A stretch of DNA of 64,000 nt from Edaphochlamys debaryana (Eukaryota > Chlorophyta > Chlorophyceae > Chlamydomonadales). Of this stretch, positions 49,876 through 61,800 are shown piece by piece (position 1 is the first letter of the stretch; each line of letters starts with the position of its first letter). The translations under genes were made by a program, and so were the position numbers. The notes under the pieces are model-generated. The model was not told the origin of the DNA and did no database searches. It saw only the letters and a list, made by a program, of their open reading frames with translations. The stretch spans positions 372,001-436,000 of the forward strand of contig JAEHOE010000026.1 in assembly GCA_016858145.1 (NCBI GenBank), read 5' to 3'.

Positions 49876-50578
49876 ATTGTATGCTCGCGATGCGAGGTGA
49901 TACTATGAAGTTAAGAGTGGCTGTATCGATACAGCTGGTGAGCAGCGCGGAAGCCGTGTTGTAGGGAGACCAAGGCGGATGAGTGGCTGTCCGGAAGTCG
50001 ACCGAGCAGGGACCGCGGGCCGCTGGTTCCGCACGCTCTGTGCCCTGGGAGAGCGGTGTGCTGGTCAGGTGAAGCTTGACGGAACCCCAGGGAACAGGGG
50101 CGCGGGCCTCCGGGATGTCGGGTGTCGGAGGAGGGTGTGTCCGCCGAAACGGCACGCGACCATGTCGGGCAGCCTCACGGCTACCCCTCTACAGGCAAGC
50201 ATAGGGCACGAATCATGGCACTTAGCCTGTACCACTGACAGCGAGCGACTAGGCGGTCAGGTGGCTTGGTGCCCAGGTCGGGGGAAGCCTCGGGGAACGG
50301 GAGGGGCAAAGAACCCAAACCGTGGCCGTGTGGTGGTCACGGCGGTGGTCGTCAACGCATGCACTGCCTATCAGTATACTCCCTCCTGCATAGCACCACC
50401 ACACTTGCGTCCCGACCCCTAGCTTACGTTGCCCAATTGCGCGCGGTGTGCGCCGTGTTCCCAAACCCTTCTGCGATGCCGCCTATTCCACACTCATCCA
50501 GCATCCTATAGTATCCTAAGCGCTTGCCGAGGTCCAGGAGGCGAGGGGGCGCGCTTGGGTCCATTCTTCGCAGAGAGG
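49876..50578. promoter_or_regulatory. Divergent promoter region: aldo-keto reductase / helicase B
   Basis: About 700 bp between divergent start codons (49875 minus, 50579 plus). It is less GC-rich than the genes. No convincing TATA box, operator-like repeat or RNA gene was seen. Confidence 0.5.
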
Positions 50579-53500
50579 ATGCAGGCGCTCAACGGGGCCT
50601 CCGGGCTCAGCGGCCTGCGTCAAGGGCCTGTGCTAGCGCCGGGGAGCTTCCGACGCGCGCCGAGCTTGGGCGCCGCGTTCGGGCCGCGAAATAGTCGCCC
50701 GCGGGTCGCGTCTGCCCCACAACAACCGGCCATCGATGTCCTCCGGGGCCCAGCGGCGCCCCACGCGGTTCGTCGGGACCCGCTCGCCGCTAAACCTGCA
50801 ACGCGGCGGCCTGCCAAGCGCAGCGCCCCGGGCGGCGGCGTCCGGAGCCGGCCCGTGCTTCCCAGCCTGGAGGAGTCGCTGGTGCTGTCGGAGGAGCAGC
50901 AGCGGGCCGTCAACACGGTGCTGAGGGGTCGCAACCTCTTCCTCACGGTGGGGACCGGGGAGTTGAAATTGGATGCCTTCAAGAAGGGTAGGCCGTGCGG
51001 TACCGGGAGTCGGCGGTCCTGCAGGGTGCATCGTCAGGGTGTCAGGGTGTGAGGGCCAAGGGGGCGAGTTCAGGACTTCGAGCCCAAGGCGCAGCCCATG
51101 CAGCCCATGCACCCGGCACACGTGGCGTGCAGGGCAGAAGCCAGGGCCTGGCTACCTCATCCGGGGGGGAGGGGGCGAGGCGACGGGAGGGGGAGGGTAC
51201 GAGCTTGCGGAGCACCCAAGGCCCCGGGGCAGGGCACACAAGCCTGCGACCCCAGAGGGAGCTGCTGGGAGGGAGAGAGTAGGGGAGGAAGCCAGAGAGT
51301 TGCGTCGAGTTGAGGAGTGGTTGAGGCGGCGGCATGAGGGGTTGGGGGGCACAACATGGAAGCGCTGTGGGACAGCTCTCCACGTCTCCAGTGGTCCAAC
51401 AAACTTCCGAACCCGTCCTGCATCGCCCTACCCCCACCCCTTGCCAGCGGTGCAGACATACCTCTGACAGCTCGATCCTACCAACATGCCTATGCCTCGA
51501 CCCCTTCCCCACCCCCACCGTACAGGGCTGCGCGGGCACGGGCAAGTCCGTGACTCTGCGCGCCCTCCAGCGCACCCTGCTCGCCAAGTACGGCAACAGC
51601 AGGGACGAGTACGACAGGCGCGTGGCGGTGGTCGCCATGACGGGCCTGGCGGCCACGCTCGTGGGAGGTGCGTGAAAGCACGTGTACGGCGCACATGCCG
51701 TACATGTGCACTCTGCCGTGCTCCATAAGGAATAAGGCAGCCTGTGCCCTTGCTTCGGGGCTACTCCAAAATGCACACATGTGGTCGGAGGTGGCTACTT
51801 GGACCATGGGCCATCTCCTCACCACACATCAGAGACCGCACCGTCGGGTCGGGTAATCAGCAACACCGTCGGCAACACACCCCGTGTGTCCCCCCACCCC
51901 CCCACCCCCCAGGCGTGACGCTCCACTCGCTGCTCAAGCTGCGCACCGCCGACAAGACCGAGGACCTGGAGCGCATGGCCGGCGGCAAGGAGGTGGGGGG
52001 TGGGGTCGGGGGAGGTGGAGGGGGAGGTGGGGGGGCTGGGAGGCGGCAAAGAGGTGGGGGTGTGGGGTGTGGGGAGGGGGAGGTTTTGGGTCTGGGTTCG
52101 CGAGGGAGGGCGTACGGTCGGATGGCAGCCGCTTTGCTCGCCTGAGGACGCCGTGAGGGGCACGGCGTCTTTACTCTTTGTCAGTCCTTACTTCTGCCGT
52201 CAAACCCCGCATCACCCCACCGCCTGCCAGGTCCTGGACCGCCTGTTCGAGCTCCGCACCCTGATCGTGGATGAGGCGGGCATGATGAGCGCAGAGCTGC
52301 TGCAGGTGGGGGTGGTTCGGGGGTCAACGAATGCCTGCTATGCCAGGGGTGCTTAGCTGTTGGGGCAGCGTCGGGGGGGGGCCGGGAGCCGGCATACGGG
52401 GAGGGGCTGCTGGATGCTGCAGTATGGCAGCGACCTGGACAAGTGCAGGGCCGGAGGCACAGGCGATGCGCGGAGCTGCTTCAGGCTAGGCTCCGAACAG
52501 CAGCGGAGTACCGTTTGAGGCGGGGGGTACAGGTTCCTTCAACCCGCCCCCTGCCCCCCTGCCCCCCCCCCCCCAGGCCCTGGACTGCTACCTCACGCGG
52601 GGTCGCAAGAACGCCGCCGCACAGCGCCTGCGCGTCATCAAGCCCAGGGCCTCGGAGGTGGGGGGGAGGGGAGGGGAGGGGTGGGGTGGGGTGGGGGGAG
52701 GGCCTGCATCCTGGGGTGCCGGGTGGGCCCATGCACGCCTCGTGGAATGCGGCGCCGGTGCGGCCGTCAGCACTCCTTGTCTCTCTTCATGTACCATGAT
52801 CACCCGAGGCCGCCGCCTGGCCCTAAATCCAATGAGCATCCGCCATCCAACCCCCATAAACCCGCCCGCCCGCCAGGCCGAGGTCCACGCCGCCATGGCC
52901 CCGTACGACAAGCCGTTCGGGGGGCTGCAGCTGATCCTGTCGGGGGACTTCTTCCAGTGAGTCGTTGTTAGGGGCCACACGTTTTGGCCCCCTGGGTCCA
53001 AGCCTGTACTCCGCAGGGCTCCCACCCACCCCTCTTGCCCTCTCCGCTCCCCCTCCCCCGCCGGCACCCCTCCCCCCAGGCTGGCCCCCATCCCCCGCTC
53101 CTCCTACCGCTCCCCCGCCTCCGCCCCCGCCGCCGCCCCCCGCGAGGCGCTCGAGGGGGACTACCCCTTCTACAACCGGGGCTTCATGTTCGAGGTGTGT
53201 TCAGGGCTGCTCGTGTAAAGGCCGAGAAAAGCGTAGGTGCGGTGATTAGCCGGCCGGCCTTAGGTGTGTGTATTGAGATATTTGCGTGAATGCGCGACAA
53301 GCAGGTGCCAGTGCGTTTAGTAGGCGGCGAGCATGGTTGGAGAGGGCCGAAGGGGTCGTAAGGAGGGGTCTTGTGAGTACGGGCGCTGGAGCAGCGGAGG
53401 CGGGGGGCAGGGGAGGCGTGCAGGGTTGGAAGGGCTTGGGGTGCGGGGCCAGGTACCTGGAGGACGGGTACTCATAGTGGCCAGGTCCCACACGTGGGGC

Positions 53501-56500
53501 CACTCCAGCTTTAAGACCATGTCACCGAATGTGGTTTCCCCCCCCCCAGGCCCCCGTGTTCCAGTACGGCGGATTCCGGATCGTTGAGCTCCAGAAGGTG
53601 GGAGGCGAGGGGGGAAAGGGTAGAGGGATGCGTACGGAGCAGGCAGCGCTGGCATCCCGGCGTCATGGGTAGAGAGCGGGGAGCCTTGGGGGCCCACTGT
53701 GGAATTTGGGGGCGGGGTGGAGGGTGGGTGCGAGCGGCTTCTGGTGAGCTTGGTTGCGAACAAGGCAGTGCTCGCAGCAGGGCGGCATGGGGGTGCGCTG
53801 TGGGCTGAGAGATACCGGTACTGGGGGTCTCCACACCACAACCCCTGAGCCCCATATCTCCCTCCCTCCGCTCCCTCCCCTCCCTCACCCCCCCACCCTC
53901 CAGGTGTTTCGGCAGGAGGATGCGGCCTTCGTGGCTCTTCTCAACGCAGTGCGCTGCGGCGACTGGAAGGAGGTGCGCCTGTGTGTGGGGGGGATTGTGG
54001 GTGGGTGGGTGCGGTGCGGCAACTGGAGGGATGTGCGCGGGTAGACAGCACATTCTCACGCCGAGGATGGGGTCGTTTGAGCCCCAACCGGAATCCGTCC
54101 CACGCCCGCCCGCCCCTCCCTCCCCTCCTCCCTTCCCCCCCTCTCCCTACCCCCGCAGTCCAGCTCGGCCCTGCAGCAGCTGCGGGAGCGCTGCGGGCGG
54201 GAGCTGGACGCAGCGGACGGCATCCAGCCCACACTGCTCTTCTCCAGGAACGACAAGGCAAGCGATGGCCGCGTCGATGCATGCATGGGCTCCGCGCGTG
54301 GGTGGCTGCGGGCCTTGCTGCGGTGCATGGGTAGATGCGTGCGGGCGGTGCTGTGGGCCGTGCTGCGGTGGCACGGGCGGACCGTCGTGCTGTGCCGTCG
54401 TGCTGTGCCGTCGTGCTGTGCCGTCGTGCTGTGCCGTCGTGCTGTGCGCAGTGCCGCCAGGGAGCCGCCGCCGGCAGGTCCCAAGCACTGACCGCCATGG
54501 ATGGGGTCCGCGCCAGCCGCCAACTGGCAACTGCCACCCGCCAACCGCTAACCACCAACCGCTCACCATAAGCCGCTAACCGTCCCGTTCAGGTGCTGGA
54601 CCGCAACGAGCGCGAGCTGCGGGCGCTGGGGGGGCGCGAGGTGGGGCACCCGGGGGGGGGTGGAGGGGGTGAGGGACGGGGGGTGGATCCAGGTCAGAAA
54701 GGAAGGGCAAGGGTGGGTGCAGGAGCAAGCGAGAAAGGAGAGAGCAGGGGGGGAGGCTAGTTCCCTTCAACCTTTGAATCGTTGCTGCCGTATCTGGCCC
54801 TCCCCGCCCGACCACAGGAGGTCCTCACCGCTGCTGACGGCGTGCACGTGACCCACGAGCCGCCCAGCTCCGTGTACGAACCGCTGACTAAGGAGCGGTT
54901 GGTCAGCGAGGAGCAGTTCGCCCGACTGGCGGCGGAGCTGGATGCGGGCGCCGACGCGGAGGCGACGGACCGTGCGGTGGGGGCCCTGGGGGTGGGGTGG
55001 GGTGGGGGGCGGGCTCAGACGGGGACGGTGAGCCAAACTGCGCGCAGTGCGGCAGTGCCGCGGCCAATCCGGCGACGCCCGTGTGCATACGGCAACCTGC
55101 GTGTCAAGCAGCGTGGGGGCAGGGGGCACGGGGCCTGATACGGTCAACTCGCCGGTGCCCACCCAACACCCGCCCATCCTCCTCACTCTCTCCCCTCCTT
55201 CTCCCCCCCCCAGCTGGCCCGGCTGCCCGCCGCCGCGCTGCACCGCGCCCAGGAGCTGCGGCGGCGCTGGGGGGCGGCGGCGCAGGACCACATGCGCACT
55301 GTGGCGCTGGGGGGCGGGGGGCTGTTCCGGGAGTGCCAGGCGGCGCAGAAGGTGTCAATCAAGGTGGGGGGGGCGGGATGTTAGGCGGTAAAGGGTTTCT
55401 CCCCGCGTGTGTGGGCTGCGAGGGTGTTTTTATAGTTGCAGCGCACATGGTTACGGGCGTCCTGTCCATTGCGATCCGCGAAGTGAGAGCCGTGCATCTG
55501 CTGCGCCGCCCCGCTCCGCTCTCCTCAACCCCGGTCCTGCTTTCACACCCTCTCGACTAATCCCCATCGCCCCCCTCCCCCCCGCTCCTGCAGGTTGGGG
55601 CGCAGGTGATGGTGGTGTGGAACGTGGACGTGCGCGAGGGCATCGTCAACGGCAGCCGGGGCGTGGTCACCGGCTTCCAGGTGAGGGCTCCACACATGCG
55701 CAGCCCTAGCCGTCTTCGCCCTATCCAGAGGATGCATCCTGATGTAGTCCAGTTGGAGTCAAGGGTCGTGCAGTCCGTACCCCCGCTCAAACCTGACATG
55801 CCGACCCGCGCCCGCAGGACGCGGACGATGAGGACCGGGAGCGGTGTGTGGCGGCGGTGGACAAGATGGAGGGGGGCGACGAGCCCAGGCGGGAGGTGCT
55901 CGGGTGCGTGCGGGCGTGTGTGTGGGGAAGGGGAGGTCCAGGGGGGGCCTGAGCTGCTGCCTGGTCTCTGAGGCCCGGCACCCGGCGGGGAGGCGTGCCG
56001 GCGGGGAGGCGTGCCGGAGGCTGGTTTCTGGCCGGGAGGAATGCCAGAGAGAGGGGCAGGAGGGCGTTCGGCTTCGTTCGGTCTCTGGGCCTTGGCAGGG
56101 GGCAGTACAGTTGTGCGAGCGTTCCGTGTGGCCGTTAGTGGGCTGCCACGTCCGTCGCGGCATCGCGGCTCCGGGGTTCCGGCACCCGGCGGGGAGGCGT
56201 GCCGTAGAGCAGGAGGCCCTTGGCAGGTGGCAGCGCAGTGCAGTTCCACGGTTCTACGGTGGTTCGACGGTTGTACGAGCCTGTTGATGGCCTCCCCTCT
56301 CCACCCGCTCCCGTTCCGCCTTTCGCCCCCTCCCGCCCCACAGTTGGTTCAAGAAGAACACGCGACTGCCCGTGGTCAAACTGACCAGCGGCAAGACCCA
56401 CGTGGTACTGCCCGCCGTATTTACGGCAGCCGTACCCGGGTACGGCCTGCTTGTACGGGTGCAGGTGCGTGGGCGGGCGCGGCCTGGAAGCAGGGGCTGT

Positions 56501-58091
56501 GCAGCCCGTACTTGCAGGCAGTACCGGCACGTCAGGGTGTGCCACCTCGAGCACGTTCACGCCCTTCATAAGCCCAACCCCCTCCTGGTTGGGAGGCTTG
56601 GGCTGGGCGGCCTGCTCGTATGCAGTGTCTCATGGTTTGCTCCGGCAACCACGAGCACTCCCCTACTAAGCTAGCTGCCTCCCACCCCTCACCCACCCTC
56701 AGTGCCCGCTCAAGCTGGCGTGGGCCATCACGGTGCACAAGAGCCAGGGCATGACGCTGGACAAGGTGGGGAGCGGGGGGGTTGGGAGCGGGGATGACCG
56801 GGGCTGCACTTTGACTATCCCACCCAACCACCCACTCCGTCGACACTGACACGCGCAACCCGCCCCAACCGCCACACCTCTCTCACCGAACAACCGCCAA
56901 CCGCCAACCGCAGGTGGACATTGACCTTGACGGCTTCTTCGGGCACGGCATGCTCTACACCGCCCTCAGCCGCAGCAGGGGCACGGAGGGGCTCAAGCTC
57001 ACAAACAGCGCCAGCCGCACGGTGCGTGGGGGGGCGTGGAGGGCGGGCATCCAGGACCGTCACATCATCCCCGTGGGCATCCGGTTTGGCGCGAATTACT
57101 GTTACGCACCTCTCGTTATCCGCCTCTGCGACAGACACCCACTGCCGCCATGCCTCCGCCGCACCCACGCCGGCGTGCTTGCCAGTCCCAACGCCGCTGC
57201 CCCCGCCCACTCTCTGCCCCTCCCCTCACTCCACACCTCTCTCCCCCAGGTGGACTCCCTGCCCCGGGCCCCCGCTGACATCTTCCCCCTACACACAAAC
57301 ACACGCCCTCTCCCCCCCACCCCCCCACCCCCCCATCCCCTTCCCCCCAGGTGGACTCCAAGGTCCTGGCCTGGTGGGCCGCGCACCGCTCGGGGCGGCG
57401 CTACGTGCGCCCCGCCTCCGAGCGCCCCCTCACCCCCCCCCTGGCCTGGCTCGACCCGCGGCACCGCCACCTGTCTCAGCCACAGAGCGGCGGCGCCGCC
57501 CGCTGGTGGGCCCTGGGCCCCGAGGCCTACGAGGATGAGGCCCGGGCCCAGGAGGCCGCGGAATCCGAATCCGAGGCCAGGGAGCTGGAGGAGATCCGGA
57601 TCCAGGGCGTGGCGGCGGCGCTGGCGGCACAGAAGGCGGCGCAGCAGGAGGAGGCGGGGGAGGCGGGCGCAGGGGTTGGTGGGGTTAGCGGGGAGGGGCC
57701 GGTCAGTCGCACTTTGCAGCTGGCGGAGGAGGCGCGGGCTGCCCTGGCGGCGCTGGTGGTCCGTAAGGGCAGCGTACGCAAGGGCGACCTGGAGGACGGG
57801 GTGCTGCCACTTCTCATGGAGCTACGGAGCCTGCTGCTCGCACCCCCTTCGCCACCGCCGCCGCAAGCGTCGGGCGCCGGGGGGTCACCAGCGCAGGCGC
57901 AGGGGCGAGGGCAGGGGTCGGGGCAGGGGCAGGTGGTGCAGATGGCGGAGGCGGCGCGGGGGGCGGTGGCGGGGCTGTTGGCGCGGCCGGGGGCGGTGAA
58001 GAAGTCCGAGGTGGAGGGGCTGCTGCCGCTGGTGGAGGCGCTGGCGGGGGAGCTGCGGGCGGCGGAGGGGCGGACGGGCGGGGCAGCGTGA
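50579..58091 (+). CDS. Pif1-family DNA helicase, paralogue B
   Basis: 19 exons: 50579-50947, 51526-51667, 51913-51992, 52231-52305, 52577-52657, 52877-52956, 53080-53194, 53550-53597, 53904-53972, 54159-54257, 54593-54640, 54818-54976, 55214-55363, 55594-55680, 55818-55903, 56344-56464, 56703-56765, 56914-57021, 57351-58091; 906 aa. Walker A is GCAGTGKS (Lys130). Also LIVDEAGMMS, intact motif III LILSGDFFQLAPI, VGAQVMVVWNVD, NGSRGVV, AITVHKSQGMTLDK and YTALSRSRGTEGL. Compared with paralogue A it has two extra introns (53195-53549 and 55681-55817), no Ala minisatellite, and a Gln/Ala/Glu-rich C-terminal region. Intron 54258-54592 has a GC donor, as at the same position in A. An earlier in-frame Met lies at 50429. 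No polyadenylation TGTAA was found. With all helicase motifs intact it is the likelier active copy. Confidence 0.92.
53204..53268 (+). repeat. Dispersed intronic repeat, copy 3
   Basis: Starts gggctgctcgtgtaaagg, followed by a gcgtaggtgcggtgatt core and agccggccggcctt. It lies about ten bases after the donor of intron 53195-53549, an intron absent from helicase paralogue A. Confidence 0.75.
54383..54447 (+). repeat. 13-bp intronic minisatellite
   Basis: Five perfect copies of cgtcgtgctgtgc in the GC-AG intron of helicase B. The uniform copies suggest recent expansion. Confidence 0.92.
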
Positions 58092-58811
58092 GCGCCGCAC
58101 GGCCCGAGCTGCGGGCAGCGTTGCGGTCTTCCCTGGGCCGAATTCCAGGGAGGTCCCGGGTGGGGCGGGGCGGGCGGCGGAGGGAGGTGGGGTCCAGGTC
58201 CCGGGTGCCTTTGGAGAGGCGGACAGGCCGTGGTGGAGCCTGTATGGTATCCTCCAGCCAGGGGTGCTGCCACTGCCGCGGGGGCGTGTTGCGGGGGCTG
58301 CAGCACGGGGGCCAAGTGGCCAGCGGCGCTTTACCGTGGGGAGAACTCTCCCTAGTGCTGTTCCGGGCTTCAGAGAGTATGTGGAGTGTGGCGCGTGACA
58401 AGGGCCTCTGGCCCTCCGCCCTGGTGCTGTGGCCCTGCAGTGCGAACGAGAATATGAGTGTGACACGTGCGGTGGGCGGCTTGCTCTGTGGGTAGGAAAG
58501 AATGAACCGCTTGTGGCGTGCTTGTGAGGCCCCAGGGTCAATGCAACTTGCAGCGATCCGGGTGAGGCCTCAGGATGCTTCCGACGATTGCACACCGATA
58601 ATGGTCCACTTGCATGCTTCGGACGTAAGCGGGCAACCACGGAGCACGAAGGGCGGCTGGACGCGGTGCGGCTCTACGGCCTCTGCCGGACGTGGCGAGG
58701 GGGCGGAGGAGTTGGCGGCTCGGCGTGGCGAGCGGGCGGAGACGTGGGTTGTGCAGTTCTCATGGTTCTCATAGTTATACTCACTACACATGTTGTGTAT
58801 CTAGCTCAAGC
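58092..58811 (+). other. Helicase B 3' UTR and MYND-gene promoter region
   Basis: 720 bp between two plus-strand genes. No TGTAA was found, so the helicase B 3' end is undefined. The last 60 bp before the MYND-gene ATG are AT-richer (ctcatagttatactcac), but no canonical TATA box is present. Confidence 0.45.
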
Positions 58812-61800
58812 ATGCCTCCACGCACGCGAGCCCGCCCTTTGGGCGGGGATCTCCCCAAGCGCGTCACGGTAGCACTCCAGCGCCTTCCTGGGGCCGTGGA
58901 GAGCCTTTTTGAGGCACAGGAGTCAACGACTATCCCGGCTGCTCAGCTGAACAAGCTGCTCGAGGACATTGCGGCGGTGGATGCACACATCAACACGCTA
59001 GCCTTCACAGCCTGGCGCCCGGCTGCAGTGGCAATACTGGGAACTGATGGCGTTGGGCTAGCCCTGGTGCGCATGCTCGTTCTGTTCGCGCGGAGGGATT
59101 GGAGCGCCGAGCCGCAACGCAACGCGCTGGGCCACAAAGCAGCCACGAAGGCTGCTGAGCTGGCCGAGCTCTTGGTTATGGCGCTGATTCCCGGGGAAGG
59201 CCCGGTGGACGCTGACACCCACGCGGATCTGGCGCCATTCCTGCACGCGCTGCTGCGCGCCCAAACGCTGCAGGCTGCGGCACGCTCGCTGGCGGTCGCG
59301 GTCGCGGCATGGGATAAGGTCATTCCCGCGGGGCCACCGGCTGCTGGTCCTTCGGCGGCAGGACCGGCGGCGCCCGCTGGCAACGCCAAGCAGATGGGCC
59401 AGCGGATCTTCGACTCGGCGCACATGATGCTCAAAATCTTCAGCGCCCTCGCCAGCTACGTCTATCAGCAGAAGGACGCAAAGCTCGCGGCCGAGCTGCT
59501 GGCGGCGGTGCGCGAGAGCTGCCTCCTGGAGCACGCATGCCGGCTGTTGCTCATCCTCATGGCCGAGCGACCCCCCCTCGGCCGCCACGCTGTCGCGGCC
59601 GCCATGTCGGACTGGAAGCCCAGCGTGTCCATACTCAGCATCGGTACGAACCTGCCCGTACAGCTGCGCGATCTCGCGGAGCTTGTCGAGGGCAAGGCCG
59701 CGGGGGCTCCGCGGCTCGCGTCGCCCCTGCCCCGCAGCCCACCCTCCGCGACCGCAACAGCGCCTGCAGCGGTTCTGGGGTCAGCAGCCGCAAGCGGCCC
59801 CGCAACTGCTGCCCAGGGCGCCGCAGGCAGCCCGCCCGTTGCGGGGCCGTCACGTGCACCGTCAGCGGCGGCGGCGGCGGGTGCTGCAGGCGGCGACGCA
59901 GCCGCACTGGGTCCGTACGCCTGCGGCGGTTGGACCTGTGCCGCCGCGATCTCCCTCGGCGTCGCGTGCCTCTCCGGGGCAGACGAACTGTCCACGCACG
60001 GCCTGCGGGCCGGCCTCCTGGACTCTCTGCCAAGTGAGACGGACCGCACGCTGTCGTACAGCACGCTGCACGGCCTGCCGTACATCGGCTTAGTCATCGC
60101 GCTGGGCGTCGACCGGCTCGGCCCGCGGCCGTGCCTCGACCCCAGTGCGGCTGACCGCCTGTTGCTCCGGCTGGGATGGTTGGGCGTGGCCTCTCTGTTC
60201 GTGGCGGGAGGCGGCGTTGAGCGGAAGGAGGCGGGGGTGCAGGAGCACATTATAGGCCTCGAGAGCGCCGGTGGATCGTACAAGTTCCTTCGCCCCGAGG
60301 ATGCGGCGTTCGTTGGCTTCAGGGCCCTGGGCGCGCTGCTTGACTCGGCCGGCAGCCGTGCCGGCGGCGTGGGAGAGGGCCAGCGGGGCGGGCGCAGTGG
60401 CGCCGGTAGGGGCGCGAGCGCGGTGGACCGCTGGCGGATCGCGGCGGGGCTGCTCGCGTATGCGCGGCCCGGTACGGCGGCCGCTTTGAAGGAGGCGTGC
60501 GCCCCGCTGGACAGGATCCTGCGGGAGCTGGATCACCCCCAAGCGGGTCACGGAAGCGGTGAGCGGTTGTTTGGCTGGCTGGTTGCACGGGCTTCAATGG
60601 GAGTAGCTCCTGAAAGCTTCTGGCCGCGAACCCACAACATGCTGTCCCACAGGCCGCCAAACAAACTCGCACAGCCCCAGCGCGCCACCCGCGCTGGCGG
60701 CGGCGCTGGAGGGCGGCTGGCTGAGGGCCCTCGAGCGCATGCTGAGGCGGGCTGGCGAGGACCCGGAGGGCCCCGAGGCCAAGCTCGCTGCCCGCATCGC
60801 CATAGGCCCAGCACAGGCCCGGCTCAGCTCAGGCCCGGCGTGCGCCTCGTGGCTCGGGCCCATGCTCGCCCACGCCGGGCCCAGGCCGGCCGCGTCGTTC
60901 GCGGCCACGCTGACTAAGCTGCTCATGCGCTTGCCCTCCCTGGATCCCATCTTCTTCAAGGAAACTGCCACACCGGCGGCGCTGCTTTACGGTAACTGCG
61001 TCACGGCGCTAGCGGCGGGCGTTGGGCCCTGGCTGCCCCCCGTCGCGTCGGACGCGGCCGGTGCCGATACCGGTGCTCAGAGCAAGGCTTGCGAGGCGGG
61101 GGCGGAGAAGAGCGGCGGCGCGGGGGGTGAGGAGCTCCAGGCATGGGCCTTTGCGGCCGTGCAGCTGCTACCGCAGATCGTCCGCCTGCTGAGGCAGTGT
61201 GGGGCGACCCAGCCCGAGGACTCCAAGGGCGCGGCGGCCGGCTGGGCGGCGGTGGGCTGCACGACCCTGCTGGCCCCGTGGCTACCCTGGATCCGGGCCG
61301 TCGCGGCGGCGGCGGCGGCGGTGACGGAGCAAGCGGGGACCAGCAGCGGCGCCGCTGGCAGCGAGGCGGCATGGGAGTGGCAAAGCTTCCTGGACCTGGA
61401 CTTGAATGTGACTTTCCTCATGGACTCCACACTGAGGGCGGTGAAGGTGCTTGGGCGCGGGCCGCCGCCTCTGGAGCAGGCGCAGGGGCAGGGGCAGGGG
61501 CAGGGGCAGGGGCAGGGGCAGAGGCAGAGGCAGGGGCAGGGCCCGGGCCTGGGCCTGGGCCTGGGGCCGGCGGTGCTGGTCTCGCTCGCGGACACGTGCT
61601 GTGCGGTGGCGGCTGCGCTGCCGGGCGTTGTGTTGGGCAACCCCTGGCTGCTGGGCCCCGCCGATGCCTCCTTCGAACCCGACGACGAGGCGTCCTCGGA
61701 CTCCCCCTTCGGGCCCCAAGCCCCAGACGAGCCCCTGTGGTCCGCAGAGGACCTAGCCGCGCTGGCCTCAGAGCTGGACGCGTGCGGGGGCCAGGCGGCT

